From Metridium senile (lineage: Eukaryota; Cnidaria; Anthozoa; Actiniaria; Metridiidae), in assembly GCA_949775045.1 (NCBI GenBank), contig OX459096.1, positions 38,611,316 through 38,675,315 of the forward strand: a stretch of 64,000 nucleotides of DNA, in the 5' to 3' direction. This document shows positions 1 to 12,000 of this stretch, in pieces. Position 1 is the first letter of the stretch. Each line of letters begins with the position of its first letter. Under the pieces are notes generated by a model. The model had not been told where the DNA came from and searched no databases. It worked only from the letters and a program-made list of their open reading frames with translations. Made by a program: the position numbers and the translations under genes.

Positions 1-1598
1 AGTGAAAGCACTGTATCACCTTAAGCACCGCCGCTTTGAATAGGTTAATGATTTCTAAACCTCAAAAAAGAACAGTTTACATTAGGTGTATTTTCAACGT
101 GATTGCTCTCGATAGCTACAAGTAGAAAAGACTCAAAATGACTACTCAAAATGACTACTCAAAATGACTACTCAAAATCCTTCATTTATTGTGTAAGTAA
201 ACAAATGACTCATGGATAAAAGGACACCAGCGTATAATTACTAACATATTAGTTCTGTTCCTCGGGATTTTTTGTTAGTAATAGTGTCTACCAAACAGCA
301 GTTATATGCCAGTTGGATGGGACTGTTTCCTTCTCCTATATATATTTGGGACTTAAAATAAAGACAATTTAAAAGCCCTTGTAGAGGCTATTTCGACTTA
401 AAGTTGATGAAGCCCTTATAAAAAAAGAGCAAAGAGTGGCTGAAAAAAGGTCACAACTGTAGATTTATTCCAAGGAAAACAAATTATTTGAGACTTATTA
501 AAGAAATTTTAAAAACACTTGTGGAAGCTATTTCGACTTGAATTTGATGAAGCCCTTATAAAAAAGAGCAAAGAGTGGCTGAAAAAAGGTCACAACTGAT
601 TTATTCCAAGCAAAACAAATTATTTGAGACTTAATAAAGACAATTTAAAAGCACTTGTGAGGCTATTTCGACTTGAATTTGATGAAGCCCTTCAGATAAA
701 AAAAGAGAGTAAAGAGTTGCTTAAAAAAGGTCACAACTGACTTATTTCAAGCAAAGAAACTAATTAAAATTGTGTACCTCGTGCTAAATCTGATTTGCAT
801 GTGTTGTCTTAAAGAAATTGCAATTTTCCCGCCTTTTTCTGAGAGCGGGAAAATAAGAAGGCGCGCGCTTGCCATTTTTTGAGCTCACTAGTGCTTCAGT
901 GAAATAATTAAATTCGTATAAAAGTTTTATTTATTTAACTATTTATTTATTCGGAGTTTCTTTTTTCACGTAACAAAATCTTTATAAAAAAATATTTACA
1001 AGTCCAGTCGCTATCTTGAAAATGGTTTAAATGAAAGAAAACTTGATTTAAACTACCAATTTTTGTCTTTGCTCAACATGTTTGCTCAGTCAACACTGAC
1101 ACGTCAGTTAACTCAAAAAAATGATGTTTTCTTGTCTGCGGAGTAGAATAAAATTAAATTGCTATGTGACGTGGCATACAATTCCTTATTTTCACACGAC
1201 GTTCATTTTTTATAATTATCCTATTTCTATGCGAACCAAATTTAATGACTCTCAAACACCTTTTGTCTAATTTTCCTATTAAAAACAAGGCTCCCCACAC
1301 CAATGAAATATAACTTTATCTAAATCTATCGTATCTTGTTTACTTCGTTTGAGCCACCGAAAGATATTTACAGTTTAAGAATTCACTTCTCGAAGTCCAT
1401 GAGCCGTGTCCACTCAATTATAAAGTTATTATTGATATATTTTATTTGAAATATAAAAGTTATTATTTCAAATAAACATGAAACGCCTTAGAGTCTAAAA
1501 CAAGTGCACTTGAGATGGTTCCAAACTGGCGACTTTGACCACGCGCTTACAGCTGTAAACCCTTTACGACGGACATGCAATTTTATTACATTACTTAC
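1..1598. other. Intron sequence of the GalNAc-transferase gene (right part of the window's left end)
   Basis: This stretch lies 3' of the splice donor at 1598 on the minus strand, so it should be intron 1 of the GalNAc-transferase gene. I see no further exon of that gene in it. It holds a short tandem repeat at about 137-178 (15-bp unit, ACTCAAAATGACT-like) and a longer one at about 350-750. The rest is AT-rich and not recognised. Confidence 0.6.
350..750. repeat. Tandem repeat, ~135-141 bp unit, about 2.8 copies
   Basis: Three diverged copies begin near 350, 490 and 630. Each carries the words GGCTATTTCGACTT, GATGAAGCCCTT, AGAGTGGCTGAAAAAAGGTC and a run ending in AAATTATTTGAGACTT. The third copy is the most diverged and lacks the end of the unit. 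The repeat is probably intronic. No coding potential was seen. Confidence 0.75.
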
Positions 1599-2254
1599 CC
1601 CACTTCTCTAGTATCTGGAATTGATCTATGTAAAGAGATTTTCCTACTTGCTAGCTCGTTGAAAGCATGTTTATTAAATCCCTTGTTTTCTTCTTCTTTT
1701 TCATTGGCGTTGATAACTACTGCTTGGCCGTGTTCCCCGGGACCATTAGGATCCCTTTTGTCCTCTTCTTTATCAAAATCAAAAACCTCCTTGGGTTTCG
1801 TTGGTTCAATTTGTGGATCAACTGGTTCATTCTTGTTCTCATTTATTAATTTGTTCTTCTTTTTAAAATTGAATTTATCTGACAAAAATCTAACTGCTTT
1901 ATATTTGATTTTTGCTGAGGTAATCTGTAAATGTTTCTTTTCCAAGTTTTCTTTCTGTTCTTTCTCGTTATTTATTTTATTTGCTGTTTCAGTTTGTCTA
2001 CTTGGAGTGGTATTATCATTGTCACTTTGATCGTTGCTTTGACCACGTGTCAGCTTAACATTTAAATTACCCGGTAAATTGACTGCTACTTGGCTAGAAT
2101 CATGCTCCCCAAGGATACTACTACCCTGCCTTATAGTTACTACAGAGCTACCTTGATATGTGAAAAGTAATCCAATGTTCAATATAAACCAGAAGAGTGA
2201 AGTAAGTAAAGCTACGATGATGACTTGTTTAGGACGATAAATCTTGAAGTTCAT
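1599..2254 (-). CDS. Polypeptide N-acetylgalactosaminyltransferase, first coding exon (partial gene)
   Basis: This exon encodes 218 codons plus two bases and ends at a consensus donor (GTAAGT, minus strand, at 1598). The product starts with a short basic cytoplasmic tail (residues 1-10), then one hydrophobic segment at about residues 11-31 (VIIVALLTSLFWFILNIGLL), as in a type II Golgi membrane protein. A long charged, low-complexity stem rich in Lys, Glu and Asn follows. The C-terminal end carries the family signature ahead of the catalytic domain: a 'PGEHGQAVVI' stretch, then 'NKGFNKHAFNELAS' and 'LHRSIPDTR', matching the GalNAc-T consensus (F.N...S..I.L.RS.PD.R). The enzyme family starts mucin-type O-glycosylation in the Golgi by transferring GalNAc from UDP-GalNAc to Ser/Thr. 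The catalytic and lectin domains must lie outside the window to the left. Which family member it is cannot be told. Confidence 0.85.
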
Positions 2255-4888
2255 GATGTGTCCAAGCCAGCCAAACTTTAAACAATCCTTGGCTAAATAT
2301 AATGTAAATGCTGCTACACTCTAGTCACCAAATACACTGTCATTATCAAGAGCTATTCGGTGAATTGATTTGAAGTATAATTATTACAGTTACACTTTCG
2401 CTTTAGCTGCCTTCACCTTTTGGCAGAGATTGATGCCAAATATATTCAGTTGGATGTATATTTTAAATGACAACGTAGCCGACTGGATACAATATACCCA
2501 CTAAATGAGCATACATTACCATTTATCTTGATTGCCGCTAGATATGTAGTCGTGAGCCGACTGGTAGCCAGCACAGAGTGGCCGTATGATTTGTTCTGTG
2601 TTGTTGAATTAGCTGTAGTTCAGTTATATTGCTGCGGGCATGTCGATCATCGTTCTGCTGTGACCCAGGGTCTTTGACATACGTGCGTTTTGACGATATC
2701 ACATGTCACTTTCACGTTACATAAAACCTCCAGAGCTGAGTAGAGCGATGACATTGACGCGTAAAGAACAAAACCCGATTGGACAGTTAGCCAATGGCCT
2801 TTTGTTTAGATGATGAGTAATACTAACAAACCAATCTAGACATAGCAATAGAAACAAACACGAGCCCAGTGTTTATCATAAACCAAGCAAATATAAACGT
2901 TTTTACGGCCTCTTGATTGCCCGAAATAGGAAGCATTAAGATGAACACAGATACGAAGTCTAAAAACAGATAAAATGCAAATCATTGGACAGAAAGGATT
3001 TATCACCGGGTCGTTGCTAAGTAATATGTGGAGGTTTTCTTATCGGTTTTATATGGAAACGATTATCAGTGTTGGTGAAGATTTCACAGTAGATCATTGT
3101 GGCCGCATCATAAGCAGAACAACAAAGCTGTACACTCGCGAGCGTTTTTCTCAATGGATATATGACGTACTTTTATAGTTTATCACTATTTGTTTGGTAA
3201 AGAGTTGATGTTTTCTATTGTTCACACTACCGCCAAATTTAAATGAACAGACAATCAACCAGAATAAAGAAAAAAAAACACAACGAAACTGAAATTGGTA
3301 TTTGTTTTCAGTGCTGGCTGTACAATTAAAATTGGCCTATTGGCCTATTACTGGCCAAATAGTTCCCGATTGAACGACGTTGTCATGGGTAATAATTACC
3401 GTTGATTTAACTCAACGATATTAATATTCGCCATTATTATGTTCATATGTGGATAATTATTATCGTTATTTTTATCATAGCAGAGGAAGTTTGACTCGCT
3501 CTTCGGTATAGTTTTATTGTCATTGTTATGCTATATTTATTTGACCATTTTTCAGTATTATAGAGTTTTATAACCACAAGATATTTATATTTTTTATTTC
3601 ATTCAGCTGTACGGAAGCAATCTGTTAATATCACAAGCAAAAAACATTTCATAATAAGACTCAGAAACTATCATAATGAATATCAAACAGAAAAAATATA
3701 ATAACATAAGAATAAAATAAATTTTCATTATATAGCATACTAAAATAGAATTAAAATGGAAACAAAATAAAAATGATATTTTTGGGCCACTTGATCTTGC
3801 TTGTTTTGAAATCTTATAATTTTAGCAAAATTCAAAACAACTACTTGATAAAGATTATGAAAAGTACAAAGTCCATCCGTTTAAGGCTCAACTGCACTCG
3901 TAAGATCGGCTTCTTAAGCGAGCTATAAGATGAAATGGCAAGAGTACATAAGAACAACATAATAAGCTGATGAGTGGTGTGGTGACGAGTGAATCATACA
4001 TGCTTTTTCTTTTACTCGATCATTTTGCTGACAAATACAGTTCAAAAAAAACCTCGAGCTCTAAAATTTTAGCAATAAAATAAGCTCTAAATATATCAAA
4101 GTTAAACAATCAAAGAAGCTCAAGCTTAAAGCACGGAAAAGAATTATAATTATTGTTGCATGGTTTTTTTTTTTTTTTGCTTCCTTGGCGTTTCTCAGGT
4201 GACAAGTTCTTCAAACCAAAAAGCCTCTTTAAGGCCAAACAATCTAAACACCATAAATAAACAATAATATCTTCACTTTAGACAGCTGTACATGTGAAGT
4301 AAATAATGCATATCATTATGCAACTGGTAGTTTCAATGGAGCAACGAGAAATGTAAAAATAATCAATAAATGTACTTTGAGTCGCATTATCCAACGATTT
4401 CATCCATTTGTAGTCGGGAAATATAAAGAGAAACTTAAAAGGAAACATTTAACTTAAAACCATTTATCCAAATATAACAAAAAATAGATGCAATTTCTTA
4501 TTATGTTTTCAGTATTTTTCAGTTTTAAATGATTTATCTTTAGTGACGAAATGAAATATTTCGAGTTCTCAAGTGCAGTCGTAACTTTCTGTTTCGTATA
4601 TCAATGTTTTTGTAGTTGCAGTCAGTACTGAAATAAGAGCTATTTAAATATTTAAAGTGAGGTGGCAGTTCGTACGCAGTCCGGTTAATCTCCATGTAGG
4701 AAAAACTATAGAGGCGCCAGTCTGCTGCTTGACTGAAAAAAAAAAACAGTTATTTTTATCAGGACAAAGCTACAGTAATATTTAAATTTGTTGGTACTAT
4801 ACATTTGCACTTTTACAAAACCTTACACTATACAATTACTACCTTTGCTTTTCAGAAGCTTAGTGACTGACAGATCAGACCTTCTATA
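2255..4888. other. Gene-free spacer upstream of the GalNAc-transferase exon
   Basis: This region should contain the promoter and any 5' non-coding exon of the GalNAc-transferase gene. The open frames present are short (under 75 codons) and show no family resemblance. The sequence is AT-rich with homopolymer runs, and no repeat was recognised. Confidence 0.5.
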
Positions 4889-5161
4889 CACCTATTTCAA
4901 AAGTCGTTGTCGCAAACAAAGCCACAGTCCACACTCTGAAGCATGCAAAGGATGTCGGTCTATTGTTATCCATTTATTCATAGCATATTTTGGTTGTGTT
5001 ATATGACCATAACAAGTTGTTGTTATGGTAGATATAAATGCAAATATTTCTTTATAAAACGTGCAATGAATCACAAATTAAGTCTATATTACCGACACCC
5101 ATCAGTGGCGGGGTTCAGAGTGTGGACAAGGATTTTTGAAATAGGATTTTTGAAATAGGTG
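4889..5161. mobile_element. MITE-like inverted-repeat element, 'CACCTATTTCAAAA' family, copy 1
   Basis: The ends are inverted repeats of about 70 bp. The left end reads CACCTATTTCAAAA, then CCACAGTCCACACTCTGAAG. The right end is the complement, with TTCAGAGTGTGGAC followed by TTTTTGAAATAGGTG. The middle contains a conserved block (ATTTTGGTTGTGTTATATGA, CATAACAAGTTGTTG, CAAATATTTCTTTA) shared with copies near 12.3 kb and 29.2-29.55 kb. The short open frames inside are products of the repeat. The last 15-16 bp of the right end are partly duplicated. Confidence 0.75.
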
Positions 5162-6319
5162 GATATTATAAATAAAAGTACCTTCCCCCAACATAACCTC
5201 TGTTGGTAACCTTCACAATATAATGCAGAAATTTTTAAAAGAATGGAAACCTCGCAGACATCATCAACACTGCCGCTTGACACCAACATGGCGGTCTACG
5301 TATTATTCAGGCATCTAGCCAGGTTTTTGGGTATGAGCAGTTTTTCTCCTCTAACTACTTACAGAAGCCTCGCCAGTATTGTACATTGAATACGTTGCAT
5401 AGTTTTTCAAGGAAAAGTCAATATAGAAAAAAGATTGGCAGTTATTGTTTATGATTTTCACACCGGAATATTTTGGTGATAAAGTATACATTTTAACTAA
5501 TAACAAATTTAAAAATATGATTGTTGTAGTCAGGATTCATGATTTTATTTTGCACACGCAAACTTGTACCAATTCTACTGGTGAAGGTTAAAGATTTAGC
5601 CGAAACGTCTAATTAAAAATCATCAAATTTACTCAGAGACTGAACCTAATAATTCGTTTGTAAAATATAAAAAATTATTCGTCTCGGTTGTTGGCATGGA
5701 GAAAAGGCGAGCCAGCTTTACATAATATTATATACACAAATCAGTGCTCAGAATTGTTCGTGTTTTCATAACTTTAGATATATAACTCTATGACAGATGT
5801 CTATATACAAAATAAGACTGTTTTACTGTTCTTTCTCGTGCCTCCTGTGTCCGGCATCCTTGCACGTGGGTCTGTTAATATATAAAAAGTTGATTAGATT
5901 ATTGAAAAAACATGCACTTTTCTAAAAGCGCCGCTTCCCTTTGCTAGCAAATACCCTCATTTATCCTCGCCTGTAGCATTTCTACCGCGTTATTTATGGT
6001 TTAATAAATAGTTTGGGTGGTAGTAGGCGTTGTGAGATAATTCTTATTCAGTAATTCTTGTTAGTGTTTGGGTTCTTTAATTATGAGGAGTTTGGAGTCT
6101 ACATTCAATATTTTAAAAAACTGAAAAATACCGGCAACACTCGAAGAAAAACGTGGTGATTAATTTCAAACAGTTTTTGAATTGATTCTTTTTATCATTT
6201 TTATGTCGGTATACGTATGCGATACAACAGTATCTCAAGGAGCGTTCATAATTTATCTAGTGTGGGGAGAAGGGCGGGCTATGATGATTTTGAGGGGGGG
6301 GGGGGGGATTTTTTTATTA
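5162..6319. other. Gene-free spacer
   Basis: No gene or recognisable repeat was seen. The stretch is AT-rich and ends at a G run (about 6294-6308) immediately beside the truncated LINE. Confidence 0.5.
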
Positions 6320-6588
6320 TCCTTGTGGCACACCCATTGAAACAGGTAGTGCAGATGACAAAGTTTCTTGGATAGCAACTTTCTGTGATCTATTAGAAAG
6401 TCAGGAGTCAAACCAATCGAGGGCTAGTTTCGACATTCCATACATGGCAAGTTTCTTCAGAAGGATGTCGGCATGGTCTTCTACCAAGTCGAATGCTTTT
6501 CTGTAGTCAATTAGAGTGATTCCAGATAGAAGTCCTTTGTCCATGTTGACTAAAAGATCATCAATTAGTATTATTAACCCAGATTGGC

Positions 6589-6960
6589 TTACATTAAATA
6601 AATTATATATTCAGACAAATAACCATAAAGTGACACATGAACGTGCTTCTCCAGTACCTTGGAAATGATAGGCAGTATACTAATTGGTCGATAGCTGTCA
6701 ACATTCAATGCATCACCACCTTTGAATACTGGGGTTACTCTTGCTAGCTTCCAGTTGGTTGGAAACATACTAGATTTGATAGACATGTTCATGATTTTAG
6801 ACACTGCAACACGTAAGACATTAACACTCATGCCGTCAAGTCCTGTTGATTTGTTTACTTCGATTGAGTTGAGGTATGCTAATACTTGTTCTTGAGATAT
6901 CAATGGTATAACAAATTCAGAAGCATCAGCGGGAAGCCTTTTAGCAACAAATGACTTCAA
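6589..6960 (-). pseudogene. LINE reverse transcriptase N-terminal fragment
   Basis: About 120 residues from the finger/palm part of a non-LTR reverse transcriptase. Visible motifs are STGLDGMSVNVLR, NWKLARVTPVFKGGD and SYRPISILPIISKVLEK. The next motif (LIDYRKAFD) continues in another frame to the left, so the domain is broken by at least one more frameshift. Confidence 0.85.
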
Positions 6961-7970
6961 GATATGATTGTCCGTTGAGTTATTATTTTTACCAGGTTTG
7001 TAGATAGATGCAACAGATTAATGGTAACAATGGTAGCTGGATCATCAGAAATGTTATCACCATTCATTATCTTATTCACAGGCGATATCTTAGTAGAACC
7101 AGTAAGATGTTTGAGATGTTTCCAGAAATCTTTTGAAGAACAACTTTCATCAAAAACATTATGGAAGTAATGCTTTTTTGCGTCTCGGATGGTTCGGACG
7201 ACTGCATTCCGTGACTTCTTGTAATCCTCCCAGTGTGAAGCGTCATTTGTTTTTCTTGCCTTTTTTAAAAGGTGGTCATCTCGTTCATGAATGAGATTGA
7301 GAATATCCTCATTCATCCATCGTGGCTGTTTATTCTGTCTGACGCGTTTCTGTATCAATGGAGCATGACTTTCCACTACCATTAGAAAAGCTTTGTTGAA
7401 GTATTCAAGTGCATCATCAGGATCATCAAAGGTGTCAAGGACGCTCCAGGGAATTTGGTGTAAATCTTCCAGGAAATCGTTTAAATTGCAGTTTCTAAAG
7501 TTACGATATTTGATGACATCATGTGAGCTGCGATAAGCATGTTGTTGTTTGCCATAAAGCCGAGCAATACATACAGGTAGATGATCTGATAAGCCAATGT
7601 TGCACACTTTAGTTGTAGATATATGTTGTGGATGTGTTGTGTAGATGTGATCAAGACAAGTTTGGCTTTGGGGACGAGTTGGTTCTTTTATAACTTGAGT
7701 GAAACCAAGACTGGACAGATTTTTGATGAGATGGTGTTTTTTATAATTGGAATTTGTCTGCAGGGCATCAATATTGAAATCACCAACAAGAATTGTTTCT
7801 TTGTTAAGTGAGTGAAGATGTTCTATTAAACCTTCAATTTGATCGTCAACTGTTCTAGACGTATCAGGTGGGCGATAAATCCCTGCGAGTAGAATTGGAC
7901 AATTTTGACTTGAAAGGAAATACTTTAAGACACACAAATTCAATATCTTTAGATTCATTTTTGTGTTCAC
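6957..7970 (-). pseudogene. LINE endonuclease/linker region fragment
   Basis: This open frame belongs to the LINE above. It carries the C-terminal endonuclease motifs (GDFN, SDH) and then a Lys/Arg-rich linker with KKSRNAVVRTIRDAKKHYF and DFWKHLKHLTG, typical of the segment between endonuclease and reverse transcriptase. The frame terminates before the reverse transcriptase because of a frameshift near 6960-7010. The 5' part is lost. It cannot produce an active protein. Confidence 0.85.
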
Positions 7971-8489
7971 GTGTATATATTAACTCATCAGATATAAAAG
8001 CTGCCACACCTCCTCCAGGTCGATCAGATCTATCCTTGCGCTCAATTCTATAGCCAGGGATTGTAAATTCATTGTCACAATGGGTGCAGTTAAGCCATGA
8101 TTCAGTCAGTATCAGAATATCCAGTCACGGCGAGGGTTTTGTTACGCCCTAAGTTGTCCATTTATTTCCGACCCGGTGCCAAGGTCAGTCAGAAGTAGAT
8201 TTAGTGAGAAGGGGATGAAAACAAGAACATTTATATATATAGGAAGTGGTTCTTAATTCAAAGATTGGATTCATTTGATTTCCTTTATCGAAGCGACACT
8301 ATGACACTTTAATTAATCCCCTTATTTCTCGATGGCCTACGCGTGGTCGCTTATCGAATTTTAAATTGGGAATTCTTAACTTAATGGAAATTTCTTTTTT
8401 TTTGTCAGAACGGTAAATCATCACGATAAACTCCAGTAACTTCAGGAGTTTCCATTTTGAGAATTCGTGAATGTGTGGAAAATAATCAA

Positions 8490-8855
8490 ATTAGCATAAA
8501 TACACAAATGATTATAGAAAATAGCGCGCGGTGATTCGTCGAGAAATTCACACTTTTTCTCGATAAACACCTACAGTAGTTTGCGTAAACAGACCCTTAT
8601 TAGCGCGGGAGACGTTTCGAGTGCTAATAAGTGTCTGTTTACGCAGGCTACACCTACAGCGTTTCGCGCGCTTTTAGAAATAAGTAATGATCATGATCAG
8701 TTTTTCTTAAAAATGGCTGGTTATTTTTTATTTTTTGAAATAATCACTTGCGTATTTATACTAAACTAATTACCCACCTCAGGCTCAGGTGAATATCGGC
8801 GAATAATAACATTGATTCCGTCTCGATTATCATTCGCCGATATTCACTCAATAGT
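8490..8855. mobile_element. MITE with terminal palindrome GTGAATATCGGCGAATAAT, copy 1
   Basis: The right end is a hairpin: GTGAATATCGGCGAATAA near 8790 and its complement near 8830-8847. The body (GGCTGGTTATTTTT, TTTTTTGAAATAATCACTTG, CACCTACAG) matches the element at about 36990-37260 in the opposite orientation. A 74-bp palindromic element is inserted in its body at 8577-8650. Confidence 0.7.
8577..8650. mobile_element. 74-bp palindromic mini-element with 9-bp target-site duplication
   Basis: The element begins TAGTTTGCGTAAACAGAC and ends with the near-complement GTCTGTTTACGCAGGCTA. It is flanked by a perfect direct repeat CACCTACAG (8568-8576 and 8651-8659). The related repeat at 36990-37260 has the uninterrupted site with a single CACCTACAG, confirming a recent insertion. 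The termini resemble those of the element at 52918-52984. Confidence 0.85.
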
Positions 8856-9045
8856 TGTTAATTTCTACGCAGACGAAAGAAACAGTAAAAGCAAAAAATT
8901 AAAATTAATTGGGAATTTTATTTCCAACAATTTCCAACTACATATCATTAAAGCGTATTAAATACGATTTGTACGTTTGTACGACTGCAACTATGGACTA
9001 CATTTCTTGATTGTATAGAGAAATACAACTTCTTGGCGACATTAA

Positions 9046-12000
9046 TTAATTTGTTTTACAAGATGATGGAATAACACCCACAGGAATATGGGCGTGGTGA
9101 ACAACATAGTCACTAACACTACCCATGAAGGTTCTTCTGACCACGCCCTGACCACGTGTACCCATAATAATTAGATCAACACTTTCATCTTTGGATACTT
9201 GGCAGATCACTTCTCCAGCAGGTTTACCAACTACCATCAAAACCTCGTAATGAATCTATAGGAAAAGAATCAGTTATTAGTTATATAGGTGAGCGTAGTG
9301 TTTACAAGTGTTGGTATTGTGATGCTAATTTTCCAACCATTTTCACAATAGGTTTAATTTTTTTTTTTTCTAATAACAATGGTTGGTTAATAAATAAATA
9401 AATAAATCACTTTTTTAACGTCTCAATTCTTCTAGACTGGACATGTGTGCCCTACGAACGGGGGAGACTCAGACACACACTCACTACCTCGCAAACATTT
9501 CAGCTCACATGTTTATTTTTGCGGAGGGAGGAAAACCTGATAACCCGGAGAAAAACCCTTGTGGCATAGGAGAGAAGAACACATCAAACAAACTCAATTC
9601 ACATATAATCCATGCCCAAGCCAGGATTCCAACCTGGACCACAAAGGTGAAAGGCCAGCGCTCTCACTGCTAGGCCACCCATAGTTTATCAAAACCATAA
9701 CAAAATATGTCACAGTACGTCCGTCCTCCTATTGGGAAATACTTCACAGAGATTCCTAATACTCTGTGAGCTCAGTGGCTGCTTTAAAGTAGGAATTTTT
9801 CAATCAAAAAAATACCAAAGGAGCTGATAAATCAGTTTTGATTGATTGCAACAACAAACTGGGCAGGGGCTAATAAAGACCAAAATGTCAGTGTTACATA
9901 TTTAGTTTATATTATGAAAACAGAAAACATTAAGGTGGTTATACCCTAATAATGACAAAAAGCTTATAATAAAGATATTTACCTTTTTTTCTTTTTTATC
10001 CTTTTCTTTTTCATCAGTTTCTGTGTCAGATTCTCCTTGGTTGACCTTTTTTAGTTGATCCTCATAACTTCTCAGCACAACTTCATGCCCTTGTCTTGTT
10101 TCTTTGACCATTTGACTCCATTCCTCATAGTAAGCAAAAACAACTGAAAAACAAGAGACGTGTATGTGATCAAGAGACAAATGACTATCACCTCCCCTCT
10201 TGGTTATCAATCACCTAAACGCATGCCTTGTTATTATACCAGTAACAATTATTAATAATAATTATTTAATAATAGATTCTAAATATCATCTAATAATAGG
10301 AATATAAAATGGTGCATGTGATATATGGGCCATTCCACCGTGACGGACATTACATTCACAGACCTAAATAAGCTTGTGCTTCATACACAGTTGCATTATC
10401 TTACAATTTATTTTTTCACACAACTGTCTTAGAACCTTGTCTACAATTTGCATGAAAAAAGTTTTCAGAAATAATTTTCGACTTGTCAGTTTTTTGTCCA
10501 AAAGGACTGTGAGGGACATTACAGCTAAAACTACCACTAATTCCAGTTGGGTAAAGTAGAAGTGAAATTCCTGTGAATTGTGAGAAGTTTATAGCAAACA
10601 AATGCTTTTTAGCATTTGGTTATAGGTTAAGTTTTCTTACTGAAGACCTATATTTTTTAGTTGTTTTTTCTATTTTTTTAAAAAAAGGAATAATTAGCGT
10701 GACGGACATTACAAGAAACGTGACGGACATTACAAATGGCAAATTCAGTAAGTCAAATATAAGAAAATTGCCTAATTTTTTTAGTAAATATCACATAGAA
10801 TAGATAATATTACAGTAAAATCACATCGAGAACCTGAGTCAGTTAACTCTCTTTTTGGAGCACGCTTTTTAATGTTGTCAAATTTTCATTATTTCAATGT
10901 CTCATGTGGAATGACCCATATATATAAACACCCTGGGAGCTGTAGAGCAACAGAGAAGTCGAAAAGGAACAGGAGGCGCAGCAGAGTCCTATACAGCTCA
11001 CAGAGTGTTTATATCACAGTGGACGTTTTATATTGCGTAAATCAAACATTTTTGACATTTTTTTGCTGAGCGTGCCTCAGTGGGTAGCCAGCCAATCAGA
11101 GCATGTGTATTATCTCAAATATTTGATAATGTAAAACTAGTCACAAAATGGGGAGCAGTGCTCAAGTGAAGTCAAAAATATAATCTTAATTATATATAAT
11201 TTCTACATCTTCTACATTGTATATAATTTTGAACTTAATAATGGTGATAGAGGGGCACTGAAATGTTGTTTCCGCATTTTGTGATTAATTATAAAATTAA
11301 ATCAAACATTCAATATTATTTCATTCTTTAATCAATTCATGTTTTATTGATTTTTTTTTTATATAGAGAAGCATGATTCAGGCAATATTGTTCTGCTAAC
11401 CATCATCACGTATTCCTTCTTCTTGTTTGGATCTATCATTAAGACGGTCGCCTATAACAAAATAATGCTCCATCGATGACAAAGAATTAAAAACAGTAAA
11501 ATGCAGACTTTTAAATACTAAAAATACAGATTTCACATTTTATAAACCGAATTAATGCAAAAATATTATTAAATTAAACATAAAATGTCTTCAATATTAT
11601 CCAAAAAATCATCCAGATAATGCAGAGAACACAGAAAGATTATGAAAATATTAGTTGTTCAGCAATTGTTTGACTAACAGTACTACATGTTTGTAGCTTT
11701 TGGAGTCATAGCCAGCGATCACAACTTTTAGTTTGAGACCAACAAACCATAGAGTGCAAAGGGTACAATAAACTCGAACTTCAGTCACAAAAAAATCTCT
11801 GCAAACTCAGGATTGAGATTTTGTTTGTTTACTTCATTGCATGGTCTAGAGCTATATATAATAATATTTTAATACCAAGATTATTTCACAAGGATTTTAC
11901 AACAAATTGGTTGATCTTATCATGATACACCTATTTAAAAAATAAGAGATGCAGTACACACTTTGAAGCCTGCTAGATAGCAGAACAATATTATTTTTGT

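Larger units (their letters stand above)
6320..8135 (-). mobile_element. Non-LTR retrotransposon (LINE, CR1/L2/Jockey-like), truncated at both ends
   Basis: On the minus strand the fragment enters inside an apurinic-type endonuclease domain (TESWLN, then GYR.ER.DR...GGGVA) at about 8130. It continues with ILLAGIYRPP, LVGDFNIDAL and SDHLPVCI (7970-6957). A reverse transcriptase domain follows with ITPVFKGGD-like and SYRPISILPIISKVLEK blocks (6960-6589) and LIDYRKAFD (about 6520-6480). It stops just after MGVPQG near 6325. The catalytic YADD-type box and the 3' UTR are therefore missing. Reading frame is lost near 6960-7010 and near 6590, and a stop interrupts the segment near 6410. It is a dead fossil. 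Lacking the 3' end is unusual, because target-primed insertion normally removes the 5' end. Confidence 0.9.
8136..9045. other. Spacer between the LINE and the first USP gene
   Basis: From about 8490 to 8850 this holds a MITE whose family also occurs at 36990-37260, with a smaller palindrome nested in it at 8577-8650. The remainder is unrecognised. Confidence 0.5.

Noticed and set aside
11395..11455. Possible short exon on the minus strand after an acceptor-like TTTTGTTATAG
   Set aside because: The frame ends within about 20 codons, does not resemble any USP segment, and falls between exons 2 and 3 of USP gene 1, where all paralogues splice directly.
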